Notes: generated by a model not told the origin, from the letters alone. 5,737 bases of DNA from Acinetobacter sp. UBA6641 (GCA_002455755.1 DKLL01000172.1:28440-34176); one strand, 5' to 3'; shown: positions 1 to 5,737, counted from the stretch's first letter. Numbers and translations are program-made.

Positions 1-246
1 ATAAACTATGTATCTCTGCCACCATGGAAACGTTACTACGATACACGAAATCGAATTTTTATCGCCAAAAAATATTTTGGATTTAGACTTTATTCACAAA
101 CGCTACCTAGTCTTTTGTTTAGGCTTTTAATTTCTTTATTTAATGAGAAAAATAAGTATCAGCAGTTAAAAGCATATGTCTTTGGTTTTTGTGATGGATT
201 ACTGTCTAGGGGAGGTAAACGTCATGAACAAAAAGGATTATTTTAA
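1..246 (+). CDS. Family 2 glycosyltransferase, C-terminal fragment (5' end outside window)
   Basis: The frame is open from the first base and ends at TAA 244-246, giving the last 81 residues of a protein; start and catalytic GT-A domain lie outside the window. Seen: a basic aromatic stretch at fragment residues 8-24 (PPWKRYYDTRNRIFIAKK begins at residue 7), then a hydrophobic/amphipathic segment (about 36-50) and the ending GFCDGLLSRGGKR. The pattern WxRYYxxRN followed by a late GxxDGxxxxxGKR is typical of the C-terminal part of GT2 rhamnosyl- or galactofuranosyl-transferases, which associate with the inner face of the cytoplasmic membrane. The gene sits 3 bp upstream of glf in the same frame, so an operon is nearly certain. 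A galactofuranosyltransferase using the product of Glf is an attractive guess, but the fragment cannot settle the sugar. The DxD and other catalytic residues are not visible. Confidence 0.75.
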   Translation: MNYVSLPPWKRYYDTRNRIFIAKKYFGFRLYSQTLPSLLFRLLISLFNEKNKYQQLKAYVFGFCDGLLSRGGKRHEQKGLF

Positions 247-253
247 GAAATGA
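209..253 (+). promoter_or_regulatory. Strong Shine-Dalgarno plus 9-codon mini-ORF ending at the glf start
   Basis: GGAGGT at 211-216 is a near-ideal ribosome binding site. Seven bases later, ATG 224 opens a frame of nine codons (MNKKDYFKK) that stops at TGA 251-253, so its stop overlaps the glf ATG as ATGA. It lies inside the 3' end of the GT2 gene in another frame. The glf ATG itself has only AAGGA (233-237) 12 bases upstream. The mini-ORF could couple glf translation to a strong initiation site, or it may be the leftover start of a former downstream gene displaced by glf. The sequence elements are seen directly; function is inference. Confidence 0.45.
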
Positions 254-1344
254 ATATTTTAGCCATAGGTGCTGGTTTCGCAGGCACAGTTACAGCCCGA
301 GAACTGGCAGAAGCAGGACATCAAGTCGTAGTGGTGGATCGACGCTCTCATATCGCTGGAAATGCTTATGATGTGGAAGATGAATACGGTATTCTAATTC
401 ATCAATATGGACCACATATCTTTCATACCAATAGTGAACGAATATTTAACTATTTATCCAAATTTACAAAATGGAGATCCTATGAACATCGTGTACGTGG
501 TGTTGTTAACGGCAAAGAATACCCATTCCCTATTAATCAAGATACCTTAAATCAACTTTATGGTTTAGACCTTAATGAAGAGCAAGCAGCGGAATATTTT
601 GAAAAAGTCCGTGAACCTAAAGAACATGTTAAAAGCAGTGAAGACGTTGTTTTAAACTCAGTAGGTCGTGATTTATACGAAAAATTTTTCTTAAACTATA
701 CCAAAAAACAATGGGGCTTAGATCCATCTGAACTTAAAGCAGGTGTTGCAGCACGAATTCCTACACGTACTAATACTGATGATCGTTATTTTGCCGATAC
801 GTATCAAGCGATGCCTTTACATGGCTATACGGTGATGTTTGAAAATCTATTAAATCATCCAAATATTAACGTACAATTGGCGACCGACTATAAAGATTGG
901 CTCAAACAACATAAACAATATGACCATATCATTTATACAGGCTGTATTGATGAGTTTTACGATTATCAATTTGGCAAACTGCCTTACCGTTCTTTACGTT
1001 TTGAACATGAACATTTAGCTGAGCAAGAATGGTATCAATCTGTTGGTACAGTGAATTATCCAAATGATTTTGAATTCACGCGTATCACGGAATTTAAGCA
1101 TCTTACTGGACAGCAGAATCCTGCGACATCTATAGTAAAAGAATACCCAACAGCAGAAGGTGATCCATACTATCCAATTCCTAGAGATGAAAATGAAGCC
1201 TTATTTAAAAAGTATAAGACTTTGGCTGATGCTGAAAAAAATGTGACTTTTGTTGGGCGTTTGGCAGAATATCGTTACTACAACATGGATCAAGTGGTGG
1301 GTGCTGCATTAAATGCGGTAGATAAAATTTTGGAGAGAAAATAA
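250..1344 (+). CDS. glf: UDP-galactopyranose mutase
   Basis: This flavoenzyme interconverts UDP-galactopyranose and UDP-galactofuranose in the cytoplasm, using reduced FAD as a nucleophile, and supplies the donor for galactofuranose-containing glycans. Seen: an N-terminal Rossmann FAD motif GAGFAG (7-12) with the acidic strand end D30, the family stretch HIAGNAY (34-40), YGPHIFHT (53-60), YTKKQWG (150-156; W155 in the substrate pocket), RIPTRTNTDDRYF (169-181) with R173 at the place of the conserved active-site Arg, VGTVNYP (265-271) followed by R278 as the second conserved Arg, YYPIP (307-311), and the C-terminal FAD-binding stretch GRLAEYRYYNMDQ (336-348). At 364 residues it matches the usual bacterial length. 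The start is fixed by the in-frame TAA at 244-246, six bases upstream. It is the middle gene of the plus-strand operon; both flanking genes encode glycosyltransferases. Confidence 0.97.
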   Translation: MNILAIGAGFAGTVTARELAEAGHQVVVVDRRSHIAGNAYDVEDEYGILIHQYGPHIFHTNSERIFNYLSKFTKWRSYEHRVRGVVNGKEYPFPINQDTLNQLYGLDLNEEQAAEYFEKVREPKEHVKSSEDVVLNSVGRDLYEKFFLNYTKKQWGLDPSELKAGVAARIPTRTNTDDRYFADTYQAMPLHGYTVMFENLLNHPNINVQLATDYKDWLKQHKQYDHIIYTGCIDEFYDYQFGKLPYRSLRFEHEHLAEQEWYQSVGTVNYPNDFEFTRITEFKHLTGQQNPATSIVKEYPTAEGDPYYPIPRDENEALFKKYKTLADAEKNVTFVGRLAEYRYYNMDQVVGAALNAVDKILERK

Positions 1345-1347
1345 TTG
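1332..1347 (+). promoter_or_regulatory. Ribosome binding site supporting a TTG start
   Basis: GGAGAG at 1332-1337 sits inside the last codons of glf, with seven bases before TTG 1345-1347. This spacing is optimal and no comparable site precedes the next ATG (1378). TTG immediately follows the glf TAA, so ribosomes ending glf could re-initiate directly. Confidence 0.7.
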
Positions 1348-2460
1348 AAAATCGCATTCTTGTGTAAACGACAATATATGTCTAAAGATGTCATTTTGGA
1401 TAAATATGCGCGTTTGTATGAGATACCGAATCAATTGGCATTATTAGGACATCAGGTAGAATGTTTTTGTTTGAGTTATCAATCACATGATGAAGGTAAC
1501 TGGGATGAGTCAAATGAATTAAAATCTTTGATTTGGCATTCAAAAAGTTATAAAAGATTTAAAAAAGCTGGGTTATTAGCTTATCCTTTTGTTCTTTTAC
1601 AACAATTAAAACAGTATCAGCCAGATATTATTATTGCGGCCTCTGATATTCCCCATATTGTGTGGGGGGCTTGGTGTTCTAGAAAATTGAATGTCCCTTT
1701 TGTTGCAGATCTTTATGATAACTTTGAAGGTTTTGGACAAGCACGCATACCTGGGATGAAAAGCTTATTGCGAAAAGCCGTCTGTAAAGCTCACTTAATT
1801 ACTACTACAAGTCAGCCATTAGCAGATTTAGTTTCTCAAGAATATCGTGCCAAAGGCATCGTGTTGTCCATGCCAAGTACTGTAGACACTCAAACATTTT
1901 GCCAAAAAAATAAAATAGAGGCCCGAAAACAGCTCGGTTTACTGCCTGACAAACAATATATTGGTACTGCTGGTGGATTATATCGTGATAAAGGGGTAGA
2001 GGTTATTTATCAAGCTTGGAAAAATATAGAAAAAGAAATGCCCAATGTGAATTTAGTTATTGCGGGTCCTTATCAAGAAGATTGTCCTCCTCCAGCAGGA
2101 GATCGGGTTCACTATTTAGGTGCTTTACCCCATCATGAAATTGCTACACTTTTTCAAGCTTTAGATGTTGGTATTATTTCAATCTTAGACACTCCATTTG
2201 GTCGCTATTGCTTTCCCCAAAAAGCATATGAAATGCATGCTTGTAATTTGCCAGTAGTTGTAGCCAATATAGGGGAAATGAGCCACTTATTTACAGATTT
2301 GCATCAAGCATTGTTTGAAGCGGGGAATGCGCAAGATCTGGCTTTTAAATTACAGCAACAACTCAATACCCCAGTCCATGCACTAGTAGCCATTGATGAC
2401 TGGGAGACAATCATTAAACGTATAGAGCCATTTATAACTTCATTAGCACTTGAATATTAA
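1345..2460 (+). CDS. GT4-type glycosyltransferase (GT-B fold), TTG start
   Basis: Probable retaining sugar transferase acting in the cytoplasm on a lipid-linked glycan; donor and acceptor are not readable from sequence. Seen: an N-terminal GT-B half with ARLYEIPNQLALLGHQVE (22-39), VADLYDNFEGFG (120-131) and TTTSQPLADLV (153-163); then the C-terminal nucleotide-sugar half with GTAGGLYRDKG (207-217), LVIAGPY (237-243), VHYLGALPHHEI (255-266) and FPQKAYEMHACNLPVVV (290-306). E296 is the second Glu of the GT4 EX7E signature; the first position is Tyr (Y288), a variant common in the PxKxxE subgroup. Start choice: the glf stop TAA (1342-1344) is in frame directly before TTG 1345, and GGAGAG (1332-1337) lies seven bases upstream. 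ATG 1378 would remove the first beta strand (KIAFLC), so TTG is preferred. Length of 371 residues is normal. Co-transcribed with glf. Confidence 0.85.
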   Translation: MKIAFLCKRQYMSKDVILDKYARLYEIPNQLALLGHQVECFCLSYQSHDEGNWDESNELKSLIWHSKSYKRFKKAGLLAYPFVLLQQLKQYQPDIIIAASDIPHIVWGAWCSRKLNVPFVADLYDNFEGFGQARIPGMKSLLRKAVCKAHLITTTSQPLADLVSQEYRAKGIVLSMPSTVDTQTFCQKNKIEARKQLGLLPDKQYIGTAGGLYRDKGVEVIYQAWKNIEKEMPNVNLVIAGPYQEDCPPPAGDRVHYLGALPHHEIATLFQALDVGIISILDTPFGRYCFPQKAYEMHACNLPVVVANIGEMSHLFTDLHQALFEAGNAQDLAFKLQQQLNTPVHALVAIDDWETIIKRIEPFITSLALEY

Positions 2461-2463
2461 GTC

Positions 2464-3678
2464 TTAAGTTTGAGAGTGTTTTTTAATACTAGTATCTAAA
2501 ATTGCGGCATAAGCTTTTGCGACGCTATCCCAATCTATGAGTCCAATGGCATTTTGTCGAATACGCATAGTACGCTCAGATGCAATAGTAGGTTGGTCTA
2601 AAGCTATGGAAATTGCTGCGATTAATTCTTGTTTATTCTGTGGATTAACCGCAATATGTTTGATGTCTTCACCTAATAAATCTTCAATTCCTGCTACATA
2701 ACCGACCACAGCAGGGCATCCACAGCCAATCGCTTCCATCAATGCAACGGGTAATCCCTCCTGATCACCATTATCTGCTCGTACAAAAGGAGCCACAAAA
2801 AGGGTAGCTTGCCTATATTGATCAGGAAGCTTGTCTTGTGACAATGCACCTAAAAATTTGACATTATTTTCAAGCTTTAACTGTTGTACCTGTTCTCTCA
2901 AATTTTCTTCTTCCGGTCCAAAACCCACAATCTTTAAGGATAATTCCGGACAGGTTCTTACCAAAATAGATAAAGCATCTATTAAATAATTAAGCCCTTT
3001 TTTAGGTACGAGCCGCCCGACAAAAAGTAGTTCATTTTTATGGCGTTGTATATCAGATTTAGGCGTGAAGCGATTTTGTAAATCAACCCCCATCGGAATG
3101 ACTTTAAGTATTTTAGGTTGTATTGAAATTTGCTCTAAGTATTCTTTCATTGCCTGACTGACTACAGTCATTGCAGTTGAATTCTCAGCCACTTTCTTTT
3201 TTATTTTAGTCAAGGTATTACCTTGTAATCCAAATAAATCTCCGCCATGAGAAGTCACTACATTAGGAAGGTTGAATTGTTTGCAAAATCGGCTTGCAAT
3301 CCAACCTTGTGGAATCAACCAATGTGCATGAATAATATCAACCTTTTGTGTACTCAAAATTTTTTTGACTGCAAGATATTGCCCGATTAGAAAACTGGGA
3401 ACGAGTAACCATTTCCACCAAAACGCTTTTAAATTATTGACGATACCGCCATTATTGACTAGCGATTGTAATTTTTTTGGGGCATATTTATAGCGGACTA
3501 CCTGAACACCATCAAGCAATCCATTTGGATCGGCATCTATAGCATCTGGTACAAGTGCGATCACATTAAAATGTGATGTAAGCCTTTTACATAATTCATG
3601 TATAAATCCTGGCTCATGGTCGTTTACCCAACGAGGGTAAGTTGATGCTAAAACTAATACTGTTTTTTTTTGACTCAT
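2464..3678 (-). CDS. GT4-family glycosyltransferase with intact EX7E motif
   Basis: Retaining GT-B glycosyltransferase, 404 residues, expected to add a sugar from a nucleotide donor to a cytoplasmic-face glycan lipid; specificity unknown. Seen: N-terminal VLASTYPRWVNDHEPGFIHE (9-28), a pattern shared by TuaC/WcaL-like polysaccharide enzymes; IHAHWLIPQGW (116-126); VTSHGGDLFG (141-150); VIPMGVD (193-199); donor-domain FVGRLVPKKGL (219-229); KIVGFGPEEE (249-258); VKFLGAL (273-279); and QEGLPVALMEAIGCGCPAVV (306-325) with the complete E307-x7-E315 signature. A hydrophobic aromatic stretch (85-103) may be membrane-associating. The start ATG (3676-3678) has only a weak AGG 9 bases upstream. A run of nine A residues spans codons 3-6. 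Its stop faces the plus-strand GT4 stop across 3 bp, so it is a separate transcription unit from the glf operon, divergent from pglL. Confidence 0.9.
   Translation of the reverse strand: MSQKKTVLVLASTYPRWVNDHEPGFIHELCKRLTSHFNVIALVPDAIDADPNGLLDGVQVVRYKYAPKKLQSLVNNGGIVNNLKAFWWKWLLVPSFLIGQYLAVKKILSTQKVDIIHAHWLIPQGWIASRFCKQFNLPNVVTSHGGDLFGLQGNTLTKIKKKVAENSTAMTVVSQAMKEYLEQISIQPKILKVIPMGVDLQNRFTPKSDIQRHKNELLFVGRLVPKKGLNYLIDALSILVRTCPELSLKIVGFGPEEENLREQVQQLKLENNVKFLGALSQDKLPDQYRQATLFVAPFVRADNGDQEGLPVALMEAIGCGCPAVVGYVAGIEDLLGEDIKHIAVNPQNKQELIAAISIALDQPTIASERTMRIRQNAIGLIDWDSVAKAYAAILDTSIKKHSQT
3663..3671 (-). repeat. A9 homopolymer within codons 3-6 of the minus-strand GT4 gene
   Basis: Nine consecutive T on the plus strand read as A9 in the coding strand, directly after ATGAGTC. 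It is the longest homopolymer I noticed in the window. Loss of one A would bring a stop at codon 8, and gain of one A a stop at codon 22, so length changes would switch the gene off. Whether it varies is unknown. Confidence 0.6.
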
Positions 3679-3733
3679 AAAGAAAAGCCTAGAGAATCGA
3701 GTAATGCGCTAAATTTCAGCTATTTTCGTCCGC

Positions 3734-3758
3734 AAATTTTTAATCTATCTAAAAATTT
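3734..3758. repeat. 9-bp AT-only inverted repeat in the divergent spacer
   Basis: AAATTTTTA (3734-3742) is repeated in inverse orientation as TAAAAATTT (3750-3758) around a 7-base centre. The match is perfect but contains no G or C, so chance in AT-rich DNA is a serious alternative. It could be an operator or a bent-DNA site between the divergent genes. It is not a good terminator stem. Confidence 0.35.
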
Positions 3759-3852
3759 AATCCTATTCAGGATATTCTACATGATAAAAATTTATAAGAA
3801 ATAGAAAGTATTATGCTTACAGTTTCTTTTAGACCAGCCAAATGAATCTCTC

Positions 3853-3883
3853 TTGCACTTCATCTGAGAATCTAAGTTATTAT
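3853..3883 (+). promoter_or_regulatory. Candidate sigma-70 promoter for pglL
   Basis: TTGCAC (3853-3858) resembles a -35 box and TATTAT (3878-3883) matches the -10 consensus at five of six positions, with a longish 19-base spacer. TATAAC (3881-3886) is an overlapping alternative. Initiation near 3890 would give a leader of about 20-25 bases. This is the best match I found before pglL, but the spacing is not ideal. Confidence 0.35.
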
Positions 3884-3912
3884 AACCACATTCTATTTTC
3901 ACTGATTTAATC

Positions 3913-5547
3913 ATGAAATTCTTCCTCCTTCTCTTAGCCATTGTCTTTATTTCACTGGCTTGGCTTCTGCCTATCCATTATCGCCCTTGGGTTACCTATA
4001 CGGGTGAACTTTTTGCCTTTTTATCGCTTTTTGTACTCGCCGCCATTTATTTAAAAGATAAAATTAAACTACCGCTGATCAGCTTACCCTTATTATTCCT
4101 TGCAGCAATTCCACTTGTGCAATATTGGATGGGTGAGCTATTTTTCTTTGATAAAGCCTTGATCTGTAGCTTATTTGTCCTAGGGTTCTGGCTGAGTACA
4201 GTAGTTGGCTATAACTTATCAAGCGAAAAAACAGACCGTGAAAGTATTTTTACTGGGCTCAGTTACGTGTTTTTAATGGCAGGCACAGCGACGGGTGTGA
4301 TTGCCATCTGCCAATGGTTAACGCTAGATGCTTATATCCCCGGGATGGTGGATATGCAACGTGCTGTCCGTCCTTATGCCAATTTTGCCCAGCCAAACAA
4401 TATGGCCACTTTTTTACTCATGTCCCTTTTGGCCTGTTTATATTTATATGAAACCAAAAAAGTTCAGACCAAATGGCTGGTTCCTGCAGCATTCATTATG
4501 TTGATGAGTGTGGCATTAAGTCAATCCCGAACCTCATGGGTGGCTTGTGTCTTTATTCTGGTTTATTTGGCCTACCAGCAATTTAAAGGTTATATCCATA
4601 TTAAATGGTATTCCCTGGCGGTATGGTTAGGTGTCTTTATAGGATTAGTCCTGGTATTGCCTGTCATTGGGAGCTATTTAACCCAATTATTGGATATACA
4701 GATTAAAGCTGTCGATGTGGCCAGACGCGCTACAGGGGATATGTCGCGGTTAGCTATCTGGAATCAAATGCTGCATGCCATTGCTGATCGTCCATGGCTG
4801 GGTTATGGCTGGAATCAGACCAGTGTTGCTTACACCCTGGTCAGTGATCATGTTCAGGGACCGGTATGGATTCGTAGCGCACATAATTTTATTCTCGATT
4901 TTATCCTGTGGAATGGTCTCCTTATAGGACTGCCGTTTCTAGCCTACTTTGGCTATTGGGGCTATCAGCTGAATAAGCGGGTCAATTCAGTTGAATCCGT
5001 GATCGGAATTTTAATGATGGGTGTCGTATTGATTCACGCCATGCTGGAATTTCCGCAGTATTATGCCTATTTCCTGCTACCGGTCGGTTTTATTATGGGG
5101 CTGGTTCAGTCACAGCAAGCAGATACTAAAGTTGTGACGCTTCCACCCAATTATATGCGTGTTGCTTACGGCTTATTTTTCTTGCTGCTGATTCTGATTG
5201 TGCGAGATTATTCGGTGATGGTCCCTAAACTCAATCAAACGTTACGCTATGAAAAAGCACCGGAAAAAATTACCAATCAAGATCAGGTTTATTTGCTGGA
5301 AGAATTTAACCGGCGTATAGACTGGATTCGTATGAATCCCTATAGCAAAGTGAGTGCACAACAGCTTGAGCAAATTAGAGAGGTAGTTTTGAATTATCCG
5401 ACCACCTATGATTTATATAAGTATGCCAAAATCCTGGCTTTTAATGGCTATGAGCAGGAGGCCAGGCATCAGCTCTGGTTGTTAAAAAAAATGCGTAAAG
5501 TTGATCTGGACTACGCATCATTGGCCCAGCCTGTCGCCAAAAAGTAA
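3913..5547 (+). CDS. pglL: PglL-type O-oligosaccharyltransferase (Wzy_C / O-antigen ligase superfamily)
   Basis: Polytopic inner-membrane enzyme of 544 residues that moves a preassembled glycan from undecaprenyl diphosphate to Ser/Thr of periplasmic proteins such as pilin. Seen: roughly a dozen hydrophobic spans beginning at residue 3; PYANFAQPNNMATF (154-167), where QPN is a family hallmark; SQSRTSW (203-209); DMSRLAIWNQML (276-287) and RPWLGYGWNQT (293-303) in the large periplasmic loop of the Wzy_C domain; IRSAHNFILDFILWNGLLIG (320-339) with H324 as the expected essential His; and HAMLEFPQYYAYFLLPVG (375-392), typical of PglL enzymes. The soluble C-terminal part (about 433-544) fits the Wzy_C_2 region. 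ATG 3913 is the first start after in-frame TAA 3883-3885; no clear Shine-Dalgarno precedes it. It uses more CTG and is less AT-rich than the glf-side genes. A WaaL ligase or Wzy polymerase is a less likely reading. Confidence 0.88.
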   Translation: MKFFLLLLAIVFISLAWLLPIHYRPWVTYTGELFAFLSLFVLAAIYLKDKIKLPLISLPLLFLAAIPLVQYWMGELFFFDKALICSLFVLGFWLSTVVGYNLSSEKTDRESIFTGLSYVFLMAGTATGVIAICQWLTLDAYIPGMVDMQRAVRPYANFAQPNNMATFLLMSLLACLYLYETKKVQTKWLVPAAFIMLMSVALSQSRTSWVACVFILVYLAYQQFKGYIHIKWYSLAVWLGVFIGLVLVLPVIGSYLTQLLDIQIKAVDVARRATGDMSRLAIWNQMLHAIADRPWLGYGWNQTSVAYTLVSDHVQGPVWIRSAHNFILDFILWNGLLIGLPFLAYFGYWGYQLNKRVNSVESVIGILMMGVVLIHAMLEFPQYYAYFLLPVGFIMGLVQSQQADTKVVTLPPNYMRVAYGLFFLLLILIVRDYSVMVPKLNQTLRYEKAPEKITNQDQVYLLEEFNRRIDWIRMNPYSKVSAQQLEQIREVVLNYPTTYDLYKYAKILAFNGYEQEARHQLWLLKKMRKVDLDYASLAQPVAKK

Positions 5548-5573
5548 CATTTAAAAAAGCGAATTTTATAAAT

Positions 5574-5604
5574 AAAACAGCCAGTCAATCGACTGGCTGT
5601 TTTT
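5574..5604. terminator. Bidirectional intrinsic terminator between pglL and bacterioferritin
   Basis: A perfect 13-bp stem pairs 5574-5586 with 5591-5603 around the loop AATC (5587-5590). The core is CAGCCAGTC/GACTGGCTG. The right arm runs into a T tract on the plus strand (5600-5604), and the left arm gives a T tract on the minus strand. It lies 26 bases after the pglL stop and 4 bases beyond the bacterioferritin stop, so it can serve both convergent genes. Confidence 0.93.
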
Positions 5605-5607
5605 AAA

Positions 5608-5737
5608 TTAAATCTGGCTTTGAATATAATTTTCGATACCAACTTTTCCGACCAGATCAAGCTGGGTGGTGGTCCAGTCCAGATATTCTTCTTCTTTTTC
5701 CAGAATTTCCTGAACAAGGTCACGAGTCACATAATCC
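5608..5737 (-). CDS. bfr: Bacterioferritin, C-terminal fragment (5' end outside window)
   Basis: Reading the minus strand from the window edge gives 42 residues, beginning DYVTRDLVQEILEKEEEYLD and ending GIENYIQSQI, then TAA (5608-5610). This matches the last long helix and short C-terminal helix of bacterioferritins: YVxRDL, the EILxxEE stretch, DW, QLDLxxKxG, NYxQSQ. Bacterioferritin forms a 24-subunit haem-containing shell that oxidises and stores iron in the cytoplasm. By eye against E. coli Bfr (EEGHIDW), the Glu ferroxidase ligand aligns, but the His ligand position holds Tyr (EEEYLDW). The haem-ligand Met lies outside the window. The gene is convergent with pglL and shares its terminator. 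It is probably a core-genome neighbour unrelated to glycan synthesis. Confidence 0.88.
   Translation of the reverse strand, partial: DYVTRDLVQEILEKEEEYLDWTTTQLDLVGKVGIENYIQSQI

Larger units (their letters stand above)
3679..3912. other. Divergent AT-rich intergenic spacer
   Basis: This 234-bp stretch separates the minus-strand GT4 gene from pglL and must carry the control signals for both. It is clearly more AT-rich than the flanking genes. It holds a 9-bp inverted repeat (3734-3758) and a candidate plus-strand promoter (3853-3883). TAGAAT on the minus strand (3774-3779) resembles a -10 box, but I see no partner -35 box, so the minus-strand promoter is unassigned. No convincing coding frame or pilin-gene remnant was seen. 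Confidence 0.6.

Noticed and set aside
1378..1380. ATG as alternative start of the plus-strand GT4
   Set aside because: It would remove the first beta strand of the GT-B fold and has no Shine-Dalgarno match, whereas TTG 1345 has GGAGAG at optimal spacing.
1904..1910. A7 run in the plus-strand GT4 gene as a slippage site
   Set aside because: Seven A residues in an AT-rich gene are common and too short for a strong claim; glf has a similar run.
2486..2495. 10-bp perfect palindrome ATACTAGTAT near the end of the minus-strand GT4 gene
   Set aside because: It lies in coding sequence, is AT-rich and has no loop or GC stem, so it cannot act as the missing terminator. A chance occurrence is likely.
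3734..3758. Inverted repeat considered as a terminator
   Set aside because: The stem has only A-T pairs and neither adjoining gene ends here; both genes start outward from this spacer.
3762..3775. Short inverted repeat ATCCT-ATTC-AGGAT in the spacer
   Set aside because: Only 5 bp of stem, without extension or a flanking T tract; within chance expectation.
5484..5491. A8 run late in pglL as a phase-variation site
   Set aside because: A frameshift here would alter only about the last 18 residues, so an on/off switch is unlikely.
5511..5723. 70-codon minus-strand open frame across the pglL end and bfr fragment
   Set aside because: It overlaps the pglL 3' end, the hairpin terminator and the well-supported bacterioferritin frame, and shows no recognisable protein pattern. 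It is a shadow frame.

Overview
The window looks like a chromosomal surface-glycan locus from a gammaproteobacterium of the genus Acinetobacter (or a close Moraxellaceae relative). The basis is the AT-rich, TTA-leucine-rich coding style, a PglL-type O-oligosaccharyltransferase that reads like the Acinetobacter family, and the arrangement of that gene facing a bacterioferritin gene. The genus call is from pattern memory, not a search.

Layout, left to right. Positions 1-246 are the 3' end of a family 2 glycosyltransferase gene. It is followed after 3 bp by glf (UDP-galactopyranose mutase, 250-1344), then with no spacing by a GT4-type glycosyltransferase that starts at TTG (1345-2460). These three form a tight plus-strand operon, all in the same reading frame. 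A second GT4 gene (2464-3678) lies on the minus strand, its stop codon only 3 bp from the stop of the preceding gene. A 234-bp AT-rich divergent spacer separates it from a plus-strand membrane gene of the PglL/O-antigen ligase family (3913-5547). A strong bidirectional hairpin terminator (5574-5604) separates that gene from the 3' end of a minus-strand bacterioferritin gene (5608 to the window edge).

How the genes could work together (inference): Glf makes UDP-galactofuranose. The family 2 enzyme and the two GT4 enzymes assemble a galactofuranose-containing glycan on the cytoplasmic face. PglL could transfer the lipid-linked glycan to proteins in the periplasm, such as pilin or other secreted proteins. 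It is not proven here that PglL uses the glycan made by its neighbours. Bacterioferritin is probably an unrelated flanking gene.

I found no new multi-gene system. The points most worth a second look are: a 9-codon reading frame with a near-ideal Shine-Dalgarno sequence that ends at the ATGA of the glf start; an A9 homopolymer in codons 3-6 of the minus-strand GT4 gene; the 3-bp convergent gene junction without a terminator; and a Tyr where I expect a ferroxidase His in the bacterioferritin fragment. No RNA gene, insertion sequence or CRISPR array was seen.
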